Positions 1 through 7,721 of a stretch of DNA of 64,000 nt are shown here, piece by piece; within the stretch, counting starts at the first letter, position 1, and the number at the start of each line of letters is the position of its first letter. This DNA comes from an uncultured Lachnospiraceae bacterium (GTDB taxonomy: Bacteria; Bacillota; Clostridia; Lachnospirales; Lachnospiraceae). The position numbers and the translations under genes were made by a program. The stretch is from the NCBI GenBank assembly GCA_910584845.1, contig CAJUDH010000001.1, positions 124,001-188,000 of the forward strand, given 5' to 3'. The notes under the pieces were generated by a model. The model did no database searches. It was given only the letters and a program-made list of their open reading frames with translations, and was not told where the DNA came from.

Positions 1-1285
1 TTTTAAACATAATACCGTTTTTGGCCCCCATGCCGTTGCCAACCATAATGGCAACCGGCGTGGCCAGGCCCAAAGCACAGGGGCAGCTAATAACCAATAC
101 GGAAATCCCCCGCGCCAGGGCAAAGCCCACAGGCTCGCCGGCCACCAGCCATCCCAGGATGGTAATTACCGCAATCCCGATTACCACCGGCACAAAAACG
201 CCGGACACCCGGTCCGCCACTTTGGCAATGGGCGCTTTCGTAGCCGCCGCGTCGCTGACCATCTGAATAATCTGGGATAAAGTGGTATCTTCCCCCACCC
301 GGGTTGCCTGGCACCGGATAAACCCAGACTGGTTCACTGTAGCAGCAGAAACAGGATCCCCGGCCTCTTTGTCTACTGGGATACTCTCGCCGGTCAGCGC
401 CGACTCGTTGACCGCGCTGCTCCCCTCCAGCACCACGCCATCCACAGGGATATTTTCCCCGGGGCGCACCACAAAGATGTCCCCTTTTTGCACCTGGCCT
501 ATGGATACTTCCACCTCGACGTTGTCCCGCACCACGGTAGCCGTCTTGGGCGCAAGTTTCATCAGGCTTTTTAAAGCATCCGTTGTCTTTCCCTTAGACC
601 TGGCCTCCAGCATTTTCCCCACAGTGATCAGCGTTACGATCATAGCGGCTGACTCAAAATAGAATTCATGCATATAAGCCATAACCCCGGCCATGTCCCC
701 CTTTGCCTGGGCGTCTGTCATGGCAAACAAAGCATAGGTGCTATAGACAAATGAAGCGCCGGCACCCAGGGCCACCAGCGTATCCATATTCGGCGCCCGG
801 TTCAAAAGGCCTTTGAACCCACTGATAAAAAACTTCTGGTTGATTACCATAATCATGGTAGTCAGCAGCAGTTGCAGCAGCCCCGCTGCCACATGGTTAT
901 GTGCAAAAAAGCCCGGCACCGGCCATCCCCACATCATATTCCCCATGGAAAAATACATAAGCACGACCAAAAATCCCAGTGAAGAAAAAAGGCGCTTCCT
1001 CATCATCGGGGTTTCCCTGTCCTTTAGCAAATCTTCTCCTGCCATGGCAGCTGCCCCCTCTGCCTTCTGGCTACCGCCCTTATCACCGCCTTTTCTAAAA
1101 GCCCCGTACCCGGCCTGTTCCACTGCCTGGATAACCGCTTCCGGCGATGCCGTGCCTTCCACCCCCATGGAATTGGTCAGGAGGCTCACGGAACAAGCCG
1201 CCACCCCCTCCACTTTCGCCACTGCCTTTTCCACCCTGCTGCTACAGGCAGCACAGCTCATGCCTGTCACGGTATATTGTTCCAT
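1..1285 (-). CDS. copA: Copper-translocating P1B-type ATPase, 3' end cut by window edge
   Basis: This gene encodes a membrane pump that exports Cu(I) using ATP. Reading the minus strand from the ATG at 1285 gives an N-terminal heavy-metal domain with the GMSCAAC metal-binding motif (residues 8-14), membrane helices, the actuator motif LTGES, and the ion-channel CPC motif in SCPCALGLATP near the window edge. The phosphorylation and nucleotide-binding domains lie outside the window, so the gene is partial by position, not broken. It is 100 bases downstream of csoR on the same strand and is probably the second gene of a copper-induced operon. The CPC motif and single N-terminal metal domain make copper (or silver) the likely substrate. 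Confidence 0.93.
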   Translation of the reverse strand, partial: MEQYTVTGMSCAACSSRVEKAVAKVEGVAACSVSLLTNSMGVEGTASPEAVIQAVEQAGYGAFRKGGDKGGSQKAEGAAAMAGEDLLKDRETPMMRKRLFSSLGFLVVLMYFSMGNMMWGWPVPGFFAHNHVAAGLLQLLLTTMIMVINQKFFISGFKGLLNRAPNMDTLVALGAGASFVYSTYALFAMTDAQAKGDMAGVMAYMHEFYFESAAMIVTLITVGKMLEARSKGKTTDALKSLMKLAPKTATVVRDNVEVEVSIGQVQKGDIFVVRPGENIPVDGVVLEGSSAVNESALTGESIPVDKEAGDPVSAATVNQSGFIRCQATRVGEDTTLSQIIQMVSDAAATKAPIAKVADRVSGVFVPVVIGIAVITILGWLVAGEPVGFALARGISVLVISCPCALGLATPVAIMVGNGMGAKNGIMFK

Positions 1286-1386
1286 AATCGGCCCCTCCTT
1301 TCTTTTTTGCCCATCCGCCGGCCATAGGTCTGCCGCATACTTTTTATACCGATAGGCCCGGCCCCTTTTATGCCGGAAACACAATT

Positions 1387-1707
1387 TTACTTCATCAGTT
1401 TTTGTAATGTAACCACCAATTCATCCAAGGTTTCTTCTTTCCCGTCCCGAATATCCCTCGCCACGCATGTCCGGATATGGTCTGCCAGAAGAACCTTATT
1501 AAAACTGTTAAGCGCCGCATTCACCGCTGCCACTTGAATCAAAATATCCGTACAATATGCGTCCTTTTCCACCATCCCTTTGATCCCCCGCACTTGCCCC
1601 TCGATCCGGTTCAACCGGTGGATCAAGTCTTGATATTCCTTGCCGGTACGCTCTTTGCTTTTATGGCTGCAGCACCCTGCCTCTGCAAAACCCTTTTCCC
1701 CTTCCAT
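1387..1707 (-). CDS. csoR: CsoR-family copper-sensing repressor
   Basis: This is a small all-helical repressor (106 aa) that releases DNA when it binds Cu(I). The protein carries the family core LNRIEGQVRGI and the Cys-His-Cys copper ligands expected for CsoR: Cys in AYCTDIL and His-x3-Cys in DHIRTC. The N-terminal extension contains an extra CC pair (GCCSHK) beyond the core. It is followed on the same strand by the copper ATPase. A CsoR-type operator sits in its own promoter, so autoregulation is expected. RcnR and FrmR relatives lack this exact Cys-His-Cys set, which makes the copper assignment fairly safe. Confidence 0.92.
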   Translation of the reverse strand: MEGEKGFAEAGCCSHKSKERTGKEYQDLIHRLNRIEGQVRGIKGMVEKDAYCTDILIQVAAVNAALNSFNKVLLADHIRTCVARDIRDGKEETLDELVVTLQKLMK

Positions 1708-1836
1708 TCCAAATCCCCCTTCCCGATCTATGTATCCTCTAAATCCCTTTAAAAATTGCTTTCCGGAAAATGTGCGTTACAAATGCCCGCTTTTATTATC
1801 CCTCGCCTTTTTTCCCCTATTCCTCGGATGTTTATT

Positions 1837-1865
1837 ATTATATACCCTACGGGGGTATATTGCAA
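1837..1865 (-). promoter_or_regulatory. csoR-copA promoter with embedded CsoR operator
   Basis: On the minus strand there is a -35 TTGCAA (1860-1865) and a -10 TATAAT (1837-1842) separated by exactly 17 bases. The spacer holds the inverted repeat ATACCC-CCGTAGGGTAT (about 1842-1859), which matches the G/C-tract dyad bound by CsoR repressors. Bound CsoR would block RNA polymerase directly. The csoR start codon lies 130 bases downstream. Confidence 0.8.
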
Positions 1866-1923
1866 GCATTTTTCTGCTATTTTCATTCTTTTTTCATAAT
1901 GGCAGGGCTGGCTATAGGCAAAC

Positions 1924-1957
1924 AAAAAGCGGAAGGCCAAACAGGCCCTCCGCTTTT
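1924..1957 (-). terminator. Terminator downstream of the KduI/IolB-family gene
   Basis: The arms AAAAGCGGAAGGCC and GGCCCTCCGCTTTT (one mismatch) form a strong hairpin flanked by A and T runs on both sides. It lies 45 bases after the stop codon of the isomerase gene and before the csoR promoter, separating the two units. Confidence 0.75.
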
Positions 1958-2002
1958 CGCCCCCATACCCGGGAGCTATCTTTTGTATTACCCTTTGTTT
2001 TA

Positions 2003-2803
2003 TCAGGTATTTTCATACACCGGATCCAGCACCGCCAAATCATAACGCCTGCTGGAATGGGAAAACGCCGCCAACACCCAAAAATAAGTGTTCCTTGTCC
2101 CCGGGGAAGCCACCGTGGGATGGTAGCCTGCCGGTGCCAGTATCATGCTGCCGCTTTGCACCGTATGGGTGACAATGTCTTCCACCTGGCCGCTCTTTAA
2201 GTAGCTGACATGGAACCCGAAGTGTGGCGCATCCATGTCAAAATAGCAATATACTTCTTCCAGGTCATTTTCATGTTGGTGCGGCGGCCAGCTGGTCCAG
2301 GCCCCGTTGCCGCCCCAAGTCAGCCCGCACAACAGCCGGGAGGCCTCTACCTGGGGGTTCAACGTAAAGAACACTTCTCTTTGCCCTACCCCATGGCCAT
2401 GGATCTGATGGACGTCCCCCAAAGGCAGATCCTTCTCAAATTTCCGGAAAAACGGCTTTCCGTATCCTTCGCAAGTTGCGGCGCCAATATAGAAAATACA
2501 ATTTTCCTCTGCCTGTATTTCTACGGCAACGCCCCCATTAATATAGAAAGAATCCAACGCCTCCATGCCTTCCCGGAAAGCATCACAGGAAACCTTTGCC
2601 TTTCCTTTGACCAAAACCGGGTTCATCTCCAGCGCCCCCGATTCCAGGGTATAGGCAGATCCTGCATTCAGGTTTAAACGGTAAATATGTACGGCTTTAC
2701 AGTCTTGTACCCCCGGCACAATACATTTATGGAACCCTTCTGCCTCGGGAGAGGTGATGCCCCACCCCTCCATCCTCTTTCTGTTTTCTACATTTCCAAT
2801 CAT
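2003..2803 (-). CDS. KduI/IolB-family sugar-acid isomerase
   Basis: This is a cupin-type isomerase related to 5-deoxy-glucuronate isomerase (IolB) and 5-keto-4-deoxyuronate isomerase (KduI). The metal-binding residues are visible as PPHQHE, LEEVY and GYHP in the C-terminal half, in the usual spacing. VYCYFDM recalls KduI, while the length (266 aa) and the PAGYHP segment recall IolB, so the exact substrate cannot be assigned. The start at 2803 is chosen because a GGAGGG site sits four bases upstream; two upstream ATGs at 2821 and 2815 have none. No other inositol genes are present. The gene follows a TRAP transporter on the same strand (39 bases), which suggests a uronate-like or cyclitol-derived acid. 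Confidence 0.75.
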   Translation of the reverse strand: MIGNVENRKRMEGWGITSPEAEGFHKCIVPGVQDCKAVHIYRLNLNAGSAYTLESGALEMNPVLVKGKAKVSCDAFREGMEALDSFYINGGVAVEIQAEENCIFYIGAATCEGYGKPFFRKFEKDLPLGDVHQIHGHGVGQREVFFTLNPQVEASRLLCGLTWGGNGAWTSWPPHQHENDLEEVYCYFDMDAPHFGFHVSYLKSGQVEDIVTHTVQSGSMILAPAGYHPTVASPGTRNTYFWVLAAFSHSSRRYDLAVLDPVYENT

Positions 2804-2842
2804 GATTCCCTCCATCTGCACAGGCGCCCGGCCTGTGCCAGT

Positions 2843-4744
2843 CTATACCGCTTTTTGCTCTGTTGCGGCATGGGCTTTTGCCTGCCGGTAATTTCCATAT
2901 ACGATCACCGCCAACAAAGCAATGCCAATTACATCTGTGACCGTCTCCGGAACGATAGACAAGAACGCGCAGCCCAGCAGCAAAGCCCTGGTTACCTTAT
3001 TGAGAGGCGCAAACATAAATCCCGCAATAGACGCCGCCAAAGCATATACGCCCAAGAACAGGGTAACCGAACTGGTCACCGTGTTAATAACAGGGCCCTG
3101 AAGCAAAACAGCCGGCTCATAGGCAAATACGAAAGGCACAATAAATGCTACGGAAGCGTAGATGAAACCTGTCCACCCGGTCTTCCAGGAATCCGCCCCC
3201 GCGATCCCCGCAGCCGTAAAGGACGCCAGGCAGACAGGGGGCGTAATCTGTGCCATCACGCCAAAGTAGAAGCAAAACATATGGCATACCAATAGCGGAA
3301 GCCCCAACTTAACCAAAACCGGGACAAACAATACCACGGCAATCAGGTAAGCCGCCACCGTCGGCAGGGCCATCCCCAGCAACATGCAGCCCAGCATGGT
3401 AATCAGCAAGGCAAGGAGCAGGCTGGATCCGCCTACGGTTGCAATTACGCCGGAAAACTTATTGGCGAGCCCAGACTGTACCACCGTACCGATAATGATT
3501 CCGCATGCCGCCACCGGGACCGCCACATTGGCGCACTGCTTGATCCCGTCAATAAACGCTTCAAAAAGCTCTTTCAAATTCAAACGGTTCTTGTTAAAGA
3601 TATTCAGCACCAGGATAATCACCGTAGCCACCAAAGCAGATGAGCGCAGGGATTTGCCTGTGAGCACCATATACACCAGCACCAGCGCCGGCAGCAGCAA
3701 ATACAAGCGGCCCAATATGGGGTTTACCTTAAAGGTCAGCTCGTCTGCACTTACGTCTGTGCCGATATGTTTCCATGTATTGGCCCTGGCCAAAAAGCCT
3801 ACCAGCAAAAATACCGAAGCGAAATAAGCAATGGCAGGGATTGCTGCCGAAAGGGCAATCTGCCCATACTGGACGCCCAGCAATTCAGCCATGATAAAAG
3901 CGCCGACGCCCATAATAGGGGGCATGATCTGGCCGCCCGTAGAGGCTACCGATTCAATGGCGCCTGCCTGCTCCGGCGTATATCCCGCTTTTTTCATCAT
4001 CGGGATCGTCATGACGCCGGTTGTGGACACATTGGCCACGGCAGAACCAGAGATCATCCCCATAAGCCCGGATGAAAGCACCGCCGCCTTTGCCGGGCCG
4101 CCTGTTTTCGGGTTGCTAAACTTCATTCCGATGTCAATCAAAACCTGGCCGCCCCCGCAAGCCGCAAAAAGGGAGCCAAAAATCATAAAGTAGAAAATAT
4201 AGCTGGCCGTAGTGGAAAGGGGCGTGCCATAAATCCCCTGGGAGGTCAATGTCATGATCTCCGTAAACTGTTTCAGGTTAAAACCGGAAAACTTGGTAAA
4301 CCCCGGGCAGTATTTGCCTAAAAAACAATAGGCGATAAACACCATGACAAAAATCAGAAGGTTCATCCCGATCACCCGGCGTACCGCCTCCAGCAGCAGG
4401 ACCATAATGATGAACATGGCCACCTTATCTGCCCCCAGCACAGGTTCTATATAGGGGATACGGCTGATAATCCGAAGCTGTTCCACAAAGGAGTACCAGA
4501 TCACCCAGCCAAATACCGGAAAAGTCAAAAAATCAATGACCCTAAGCCAGGGATACTTGCCACTCCCCGGGAACGGCTTGTTTATAAAAACAATGGCCAA
4601 GGCAAAGCACAGGAAAATCGGGCTCAGCGTCATGGGGTGCATCGGCTGTACAAAGGTAAAATATAACTGGACAAGCATCCAGAGAGATGCCAAAATCCCC
4701 AGCGTTATATTGGAAACCCGTTTCAATCGGTCTTCAAAGCTCAT
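2843..4744 (-). CDS. TRAP transporter permease, 4TM/12TM fusion
   Basis: This is the membrane part of a TRAP transporter, with the small (4 TM) and large (12 TM) subunits fused in one 633-residue protein. The fused form is typical of transporters that use TAXI-type binding proteins. The signature segment GSAVANVSTTGVMTIPMMKK lies around residues 233-252, and hydrophobic helices fill most of the length. It starts 13 bases after the binding-protein gene with a GGGAGG site, so the two are co-transcribed. Substrates of this class are organic acids; which one cannot be read from the sequence. Confidence 0.92.
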   Translation of the reverse strand: MSFEDRLKRVSNITLGILASLWMLVQLYFTFVQPMHPMTLSPIFLCFALAIVFINKPFPGSGKYPWLRVIDFLTFPVFGWVIWYSFVEQLRIISRIPYIEPVLGADKVAMFIIMVLLLEAVRRVIGMNLLIFVMVFIAYCFLGKYCPGFTKFSGFNLKQFTEIMTLTSQGIYGTPLSTTASYIFYFMIFGSLFAACGGGQVLIDIGMKFSNPKTGGPAKAAVLSSGLMGMISGSAVANVSTTGVMTIPMMKKAGYTPEQAGAIESVASTGGQIMPPIMGVGAFIMAELLGVQYGQIALSAAIPAIAYFASVFLLVGFLARANTWKHIGTDVSADELTFKVNPILGRLYLLLPALVLVYMVLTGKSLRSSALVATVIILVLNIFNKNRLNLKELFEAFIDGIKQCANVAVPVAACGIIIGTVVQSGLANKFSGVIATVGGSSLLLALLITMLGCMLLGMALPTVAAYLIAVVLFVPVLVKLGLPLLVCHMFCFYFGVMAQITPPVCLASFTAAGIAGADSWKTGWTGFIYASVAFIVPFVFAYEPAVLLQGPVINTVTSSVTLFLGVYALAASIAGFMFAPLNKVTRALLLGCAFLSIVPETVTDVIGIALLAVIVYGNYRQAKAHAATEQKAV

Positions 4745-4757
4745 ACTTGCCTCCCTT

Positions 4758-5870
4758 TTATTGCATCAACCCTGCGTCTTTATAGTAAGCAGCCGCACCG
4801 GGATGAAGTTCAATACCTGTCATCTCAATCTTCCAGGCCACTTCCGGGTCAAAGCTTTCCATAGCCGGAACCAGTTCCACAATCTGCCCTTTTTGTTCGC
4901 AGATCCCTTTCGTCATGGCATAAACCACATCATCGGGGACATCTTTACGGACCAGGACGGTCTCACAGCCACATATGGTCTCAATGGGTTCCGTCTGGCC
5001 GTTCCAGCTGTTGGCCGGCATGGTCATGGAATTGTACCCTTTTTCGTTCATCTTTTTCCGGGTCTCTTCCCCTAGTTCAATTACATGCATGGTAGAAGTC
5101 ATGCAAAGCTCTGTAAATGCCGGCTGGCCGATGGAAACCACATCAATGGAAACATCTGCAGAACCCTCTTTCAGCATGTCTGTCATCTGGCTGGGGGCGA
5201 TATGGTAGGAAGCCCCGCCCCAGGAATCAATGTCGTCCCAGGTAATCCCAAAGCAATCCAGAAGGTCATTGGCGCCATCCATGCCAAAAGAGCCTGGGGC
5301 TTTCGTCACAATCCGTACCGGATGCTTAGCCTCAAACACTTCTTCCAGGGTAGTGAAACCTGTGCTTTGCACAAAAGCATCCGTAAACATGATGGTCCCC
5401 CAGGTAATGTCCGTACCACCGCAAACGGCGGCTACGTTCTGAAGGGGGGCACGGCCTTCTCCATAAGTACCTTCCGCCAGCCTCTTGCCCGGCACATTGG
5501 ACCCGCTGGCAAACGCACACTGGTTTTCTTCCAATAACAAAGCGCCTGCCGCACCGCCAGTAGAAATCGGCTGTATCTCAATGGTGTTATCCCCCAAGGT
5601 ACCCTTTCCCAAAACTTCTACGATCGCCGCCATGCGGGAATACACAGTGGTATCTACCCCTTGGGTAGCCAGGATGAAATTCTGTTTGGAGGTGGTCAGC
5701 GCCATGCTTCCAGGCCCTTCCTGTGCCTCCGTCTCACCGGCGCCGCCTGCCGCGGCCGTGGTTGCAGCCGTCGTGGATTCTGCCGGCTGCCCTGACCCGC
5801 CGCAACCAGCCAAGCTAACCGCCATTGCAGCAACCGTCAACAACGCCGCCATCCTCTTGCTCTTTTTCAT
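4758..5870 (-). CDS. TAXI-family TRAP substrate-binding lipoprotein
   Basis: This is the extracellular solute receptor for the adjacent TRAP permease. It has a lipoprotein signal peptide with lipobox LAGC (Cys 23), a short Ala/Thr-rich linker, then a TAXI-type binding domain to residue 370. An AAAGGAGGAAA site precedes the ATG at 5870. It sits between the dehydroquinase-like gene (64 bases upstream) and the permease in one minus-strand operon. The bound ligand is unknown; the neighbours suggest a hydroxy or sugar acid. Confidence 0.9.
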   Translation of the reverse strand: MKKSKRMAALLTVAAMAVSLAGCGGSGQPAESTTAATTAAAGGAGETEAQEGPGSMALTTSKQNFILATQGVDTTVYSRMAAIVEVLGKGTLGDNTIEIQPISTGGAAGALLLEENQCAFASGSNVPGKRLAEGTYGEGRAPLQNVAAVCGGTDITWGTIMFTDAFVQSTGFTTLEEVFEAKHPVRIVTKAPGSFGMDGANDLLDCFGITWDDIDSWGGASYHIAPSQMTDMLKEGSADVSIDVVSIGQPAFTELCMTSTMHVIELGEETRKKMNEKGYNSMTMPANSWNGQTEPIETICGCETVLVRKDVPDDVVYAMTKGICEQKGQIVELVPAMESFDPEVAWKIEMTGIELHPGAAAYYKDAGLMQ

Positions 5871-5933
5871 TTTGATTTCCTCCTTTAATCTTGTATATAT
5901 AAGTTAGTTTGTTCTTAATTTTATAGCGCCTCT

Positions 5934-6368
5934 TTAACCGGTTATTTTTAACATCCCATCTAACGCAGTTTTATAAGTATCCCGCCCGAATCCGCATACC
6001 AGGCCCCGGCAGACTGGCGCAAGCACAGACTTGTTCTCCGGCTTCCTGTAAAAGTTGGCCAAATGTACTTCAATGCAAGGTATGGGCATGGCATCAATGG
6101 CTTCTTTTATGCCAATACTATAGTGCCCAAAAGACCCAGGGTTCATAATCACCCCGTCATACTGGCCCATGGCTTCATGAAGGATGTTAATCACTTCACC
6201 TTCCACGTTACTTTGGAAAAGGGATACCTGGACACCCATTTCTTTTCCGTATTCCACCAGCTCCCCCATAAGGATATCCAGCGTATCCGCCCCGAAAGCG
6301 CCCGGATCCCGCTTCCCCAGCAAATCCATGTTGGCACCATTGACAACCAGTACCTTCTTTTCTCCCAT
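5934..6368 (-). CDS. Type II dehydroquinase-family protein with altered active site
   Basis: This 144-residue protein has the length and fold signature of type II 3-dehydroquinate dehydratase (AroQ). Conserved are the lid start NGANMDLLGKR, the QSNVEGE segment, Asn76 and His82 in NPGSFGHYS, and Glu100/His102 in EVHLAN. Two things differ from genuine AroQ. The lid tyrosine that acts in catalysis is Phe25 (GAFG instead of the usual VYG). The arginine-rich stretch after EVH is shortened to YRKPENK. It heads a TRAP transporter operon rather than a shikimate operon. It may be a catabolic dehydratase or a relative with a different substrate. AroQ family membership is confident; activity as AroQ is not. 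Confidence 0.8.
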   Translation of the reverse strand: MGEKKVLVVNGANMDLLGKRDPGAFGADTLDILMGELVEYGKEMGVQVSLFQSNVEGEVINILHEAMGQYDGVIMNPGSFGHYSIGIKEAIDAMPIPCIEVHLANFYRKPENKSVLAPVCRGLVCGFGRDTYKTALDGMLKITG

Positions 6369-6511
6369 TGTTTTTCCTCCTGTTAAACAACAAACAAAGT
6401 ATTTATTTGATTTCGAAAATAAATATTTTTATTAGCCATCTATTTTTCTAAAATTTATTTTACAACATTTATATCAAAAAGTCAAATACAAGTTTATTTT
6501 TATGCAATACT

Positions 6512-6540
6512 AATATATAATCAGATTTTTTATGTGTAAA
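6512..6540 (-). promoter_or_regulatory. Promoter of the dehydroquinase-like / TRAP operon
   Basis: The minus strand reads TTTACA (6535-6540), 17 bases, then TATATT (6512-6517), a close match to a sigma-A promoter. The dehydroquinase-like gene starts about 140 bases downstream, leaving an AT-rich leader. Confidence 0.55.
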
Positions 6541-6657
6541 GTGCTAAATTTATTTTTTATATAAATAAATATTTTTTTGTTTATTCTGTAACAATCTATT
6601 ATTTTTGTCTTTTTTCGTTCATAAAGGGCCTTGCCCCTTAAAGCCGCCTCATACTGC

Positions 6658-6675
6658 GGGCCGCGAAAGCGGCCC
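6658..6675. repeat. Perfect GNRA-loop hairpin
   Basis: GGGCCGC-GAAA-GCGGCCC is a 7-bp all-G/C stem with a GAAA tetraloop, followed on the plus strand by AATTATTTTT. It may be a backup terminator or RNA stabiliser. It lies in otherwise AT-rich DNA. Confidence 0.5.
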
Positions 6676-6737
6676 AATTATTTTTAGCTACCGCGTGGTT
6701 TTGGCTGGGTTTGACAAGCCGCACAATCCCATAAAGC

Positions 6738-6768
6738 AAAAAAAGATCCTGCTTTGCAGGACCTTTTT
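6738..6768. terminator. Terminator at the end of the YheO-type regulator gene
   Basis: The stem ATCCTGC-TTT-GCAGGAC is flanked by an A run and a T run, so it can work on both strands. It directly abuts the stop codon of the minus-strand regulator gene at 6769. Confidence 0.75.
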
Positions 6769-7431
6769 CTATTTTTCCGTTTCCTTCTCACCCCTTATAC
6801 TGTTGAGGTAATTGTATAACTTAAATTTTGAAATCCCCAAAAAGTCACACACCCGGTCTCCGGACTTGGTAATGAGGAATGCCCCTTTTTCGTCCAAATA
6901 CCGGAGCACACTTTCCTTTTCCTCTTTTGTCATCTTATCCACGTCTTGCCCCACCATGGCAACCGCCTGGTTCATCAGCTTAGTCAACAGTTCGTTTACA
7001 TCTGTAAATATGGTGGATTCCGGAATCTGGTCGCTCTTTGAGGAATCGTACATATTAAAATTCCTCAGATACTCTTCACACCGGACTAAGTCCGATATAT
7101 CCGTATTCACGCAAATGGAACCAACGATCGAACCGTCATTGCCTTTAAAGAACACCGTAGAAGTGCGGATGATTTTCCCGTCCCGGGTATGGAACACCCG
7201 GTTATACCGGCTTCCGTCCTTCACTGTCCCAGACAGGACTTCTATCCCCCAATCCCCACCCGGATCCCCTACCCGCCTCCCCGACAGGTATCCGTTGCGT
7301 ATGTCTGCAATCGTATTTCCGTAATCCTTTTTTAAATCATGCAGGACGATTTCGCTTTTCGTCCCCAGGTGCTGCTCCAACAGGTTTAGATATTGCTGAA
7401 ACATATCCCAATTATCGTAAACACTCTCCAT
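6769..7431 (-). CDS. YheO/DauR-type PAS-HTH transcription regulator
   Basis: This is a sensor-regulator with an N-terminal YheO-like PAS domain (about residues 10-110, FFKGNDGSIVGSICVNTDIS) and a C-terminal helix-turn-helix of the DauR type (about 170-215, ending SGDRVCDFLGISKFKLYNYL). Relatives sense small metabolites. The start at 7431 is preferred over the ATG at 7452 because GGAGG lies five bases before it. The gene is divergent from the D-2-hydroxyacid dehydrogenase and upstream of the TRAP operon, so it is the obvious candidate regulator of the whole locus. Its ligand is unknown. Confidence 0.85.
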   Translation of the reverse strand: MESVYDNWDMFQQYLNLLEQHLGTKSEIVLHDLKKDYGNTIADIRNGYLSGRRVGDPGGDWGIEVLSGTVKDGSRYNRVFHTRDGKIIRTSTVFFKGNDGSIVGSICVNTDISDLVRCEEYLRNFNMYDSSKSDQIPESTIFTDVNELLTKLMNQAVAMVGQDVDKMTKEEKESVLRYLDEKGAFLITKSGDRVCDFLGISKFKLYNYLNSIRGEKETEK

Positions 7432-7624
7432 ACTTTCCTCCATCCCTTGCATTTTTCTAAATGCGCCTTTCCACCATCATATAATATTTTTTTTATTCTG
7501 TAAAGCTTCCTTCAAAAAATCCTTTCGGTTTTATTCATTTTTCTTGATTATTGGTCTATTTTTTTCTACTTTTCGTTGTTTTGTATAAATTTTATTAATA
7601 TTTTTAGGAAATAATTCTATATAC

Positions 7625-7668
7625 ATCAAAAAAATAATAATATATAATGGGATTATCAAAAAAATAAT
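7625..7668 (+). promoter_or_regulatory. Two 14-bp direct repeats around a -10 element
   Basis: The 14-mer ATCAAAAAAATAAT occurs at 7625-7638 and again at 7655-7668, exactly 30 bp apart (about three helical turns). Between them lies TATAAT (7643-7648), a candidate -10 box for the downstream dehydrogenase gene, without a good -35. The layout suggests a regulator-controlled promoter, probably acted on by the divergent YheO-type protein. The regulator assignment is inference. Confidence 0.5.
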
Positions 7669-7721
7669 TTGTTTCATCCTACACATTTTGAGAAACAATC
7701 ATAACAATTGGAGGTCTGATT

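Larger units (their letters stand above)
6369..6768. other. AT-rich 400-base intergenic region between regulator and TRAP operon
   Basis: No credible gene is seen here. It holds, from right to left, the terminator of the regulator gene, a perfect 7-bp GNRA hairpin (6658-6675), runs of the sequence AAATAAATATTTTT at about 6418-6432 and 6562-6577, and a good minus-strand promoter (6512-6540). The repeated AT-rich blocks around the promoter could bind the neighbouring regulator, but that is only inference. Confidence 0.6.

Noticed and set aside
1640..2200. Plus-strand open frame of 186 codons across the csoR promoter
   Set aside because: It spans the csoR start, the operator and a terminator, and its composition is that of non-coding sequence.
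5934..6368. Calling the dehydroquinase homologue simply aroQ
   Set aside because: The lid tyrosine is absent and the operon context is transport, so a biosynthetic gene symbol would overstate the evidence.
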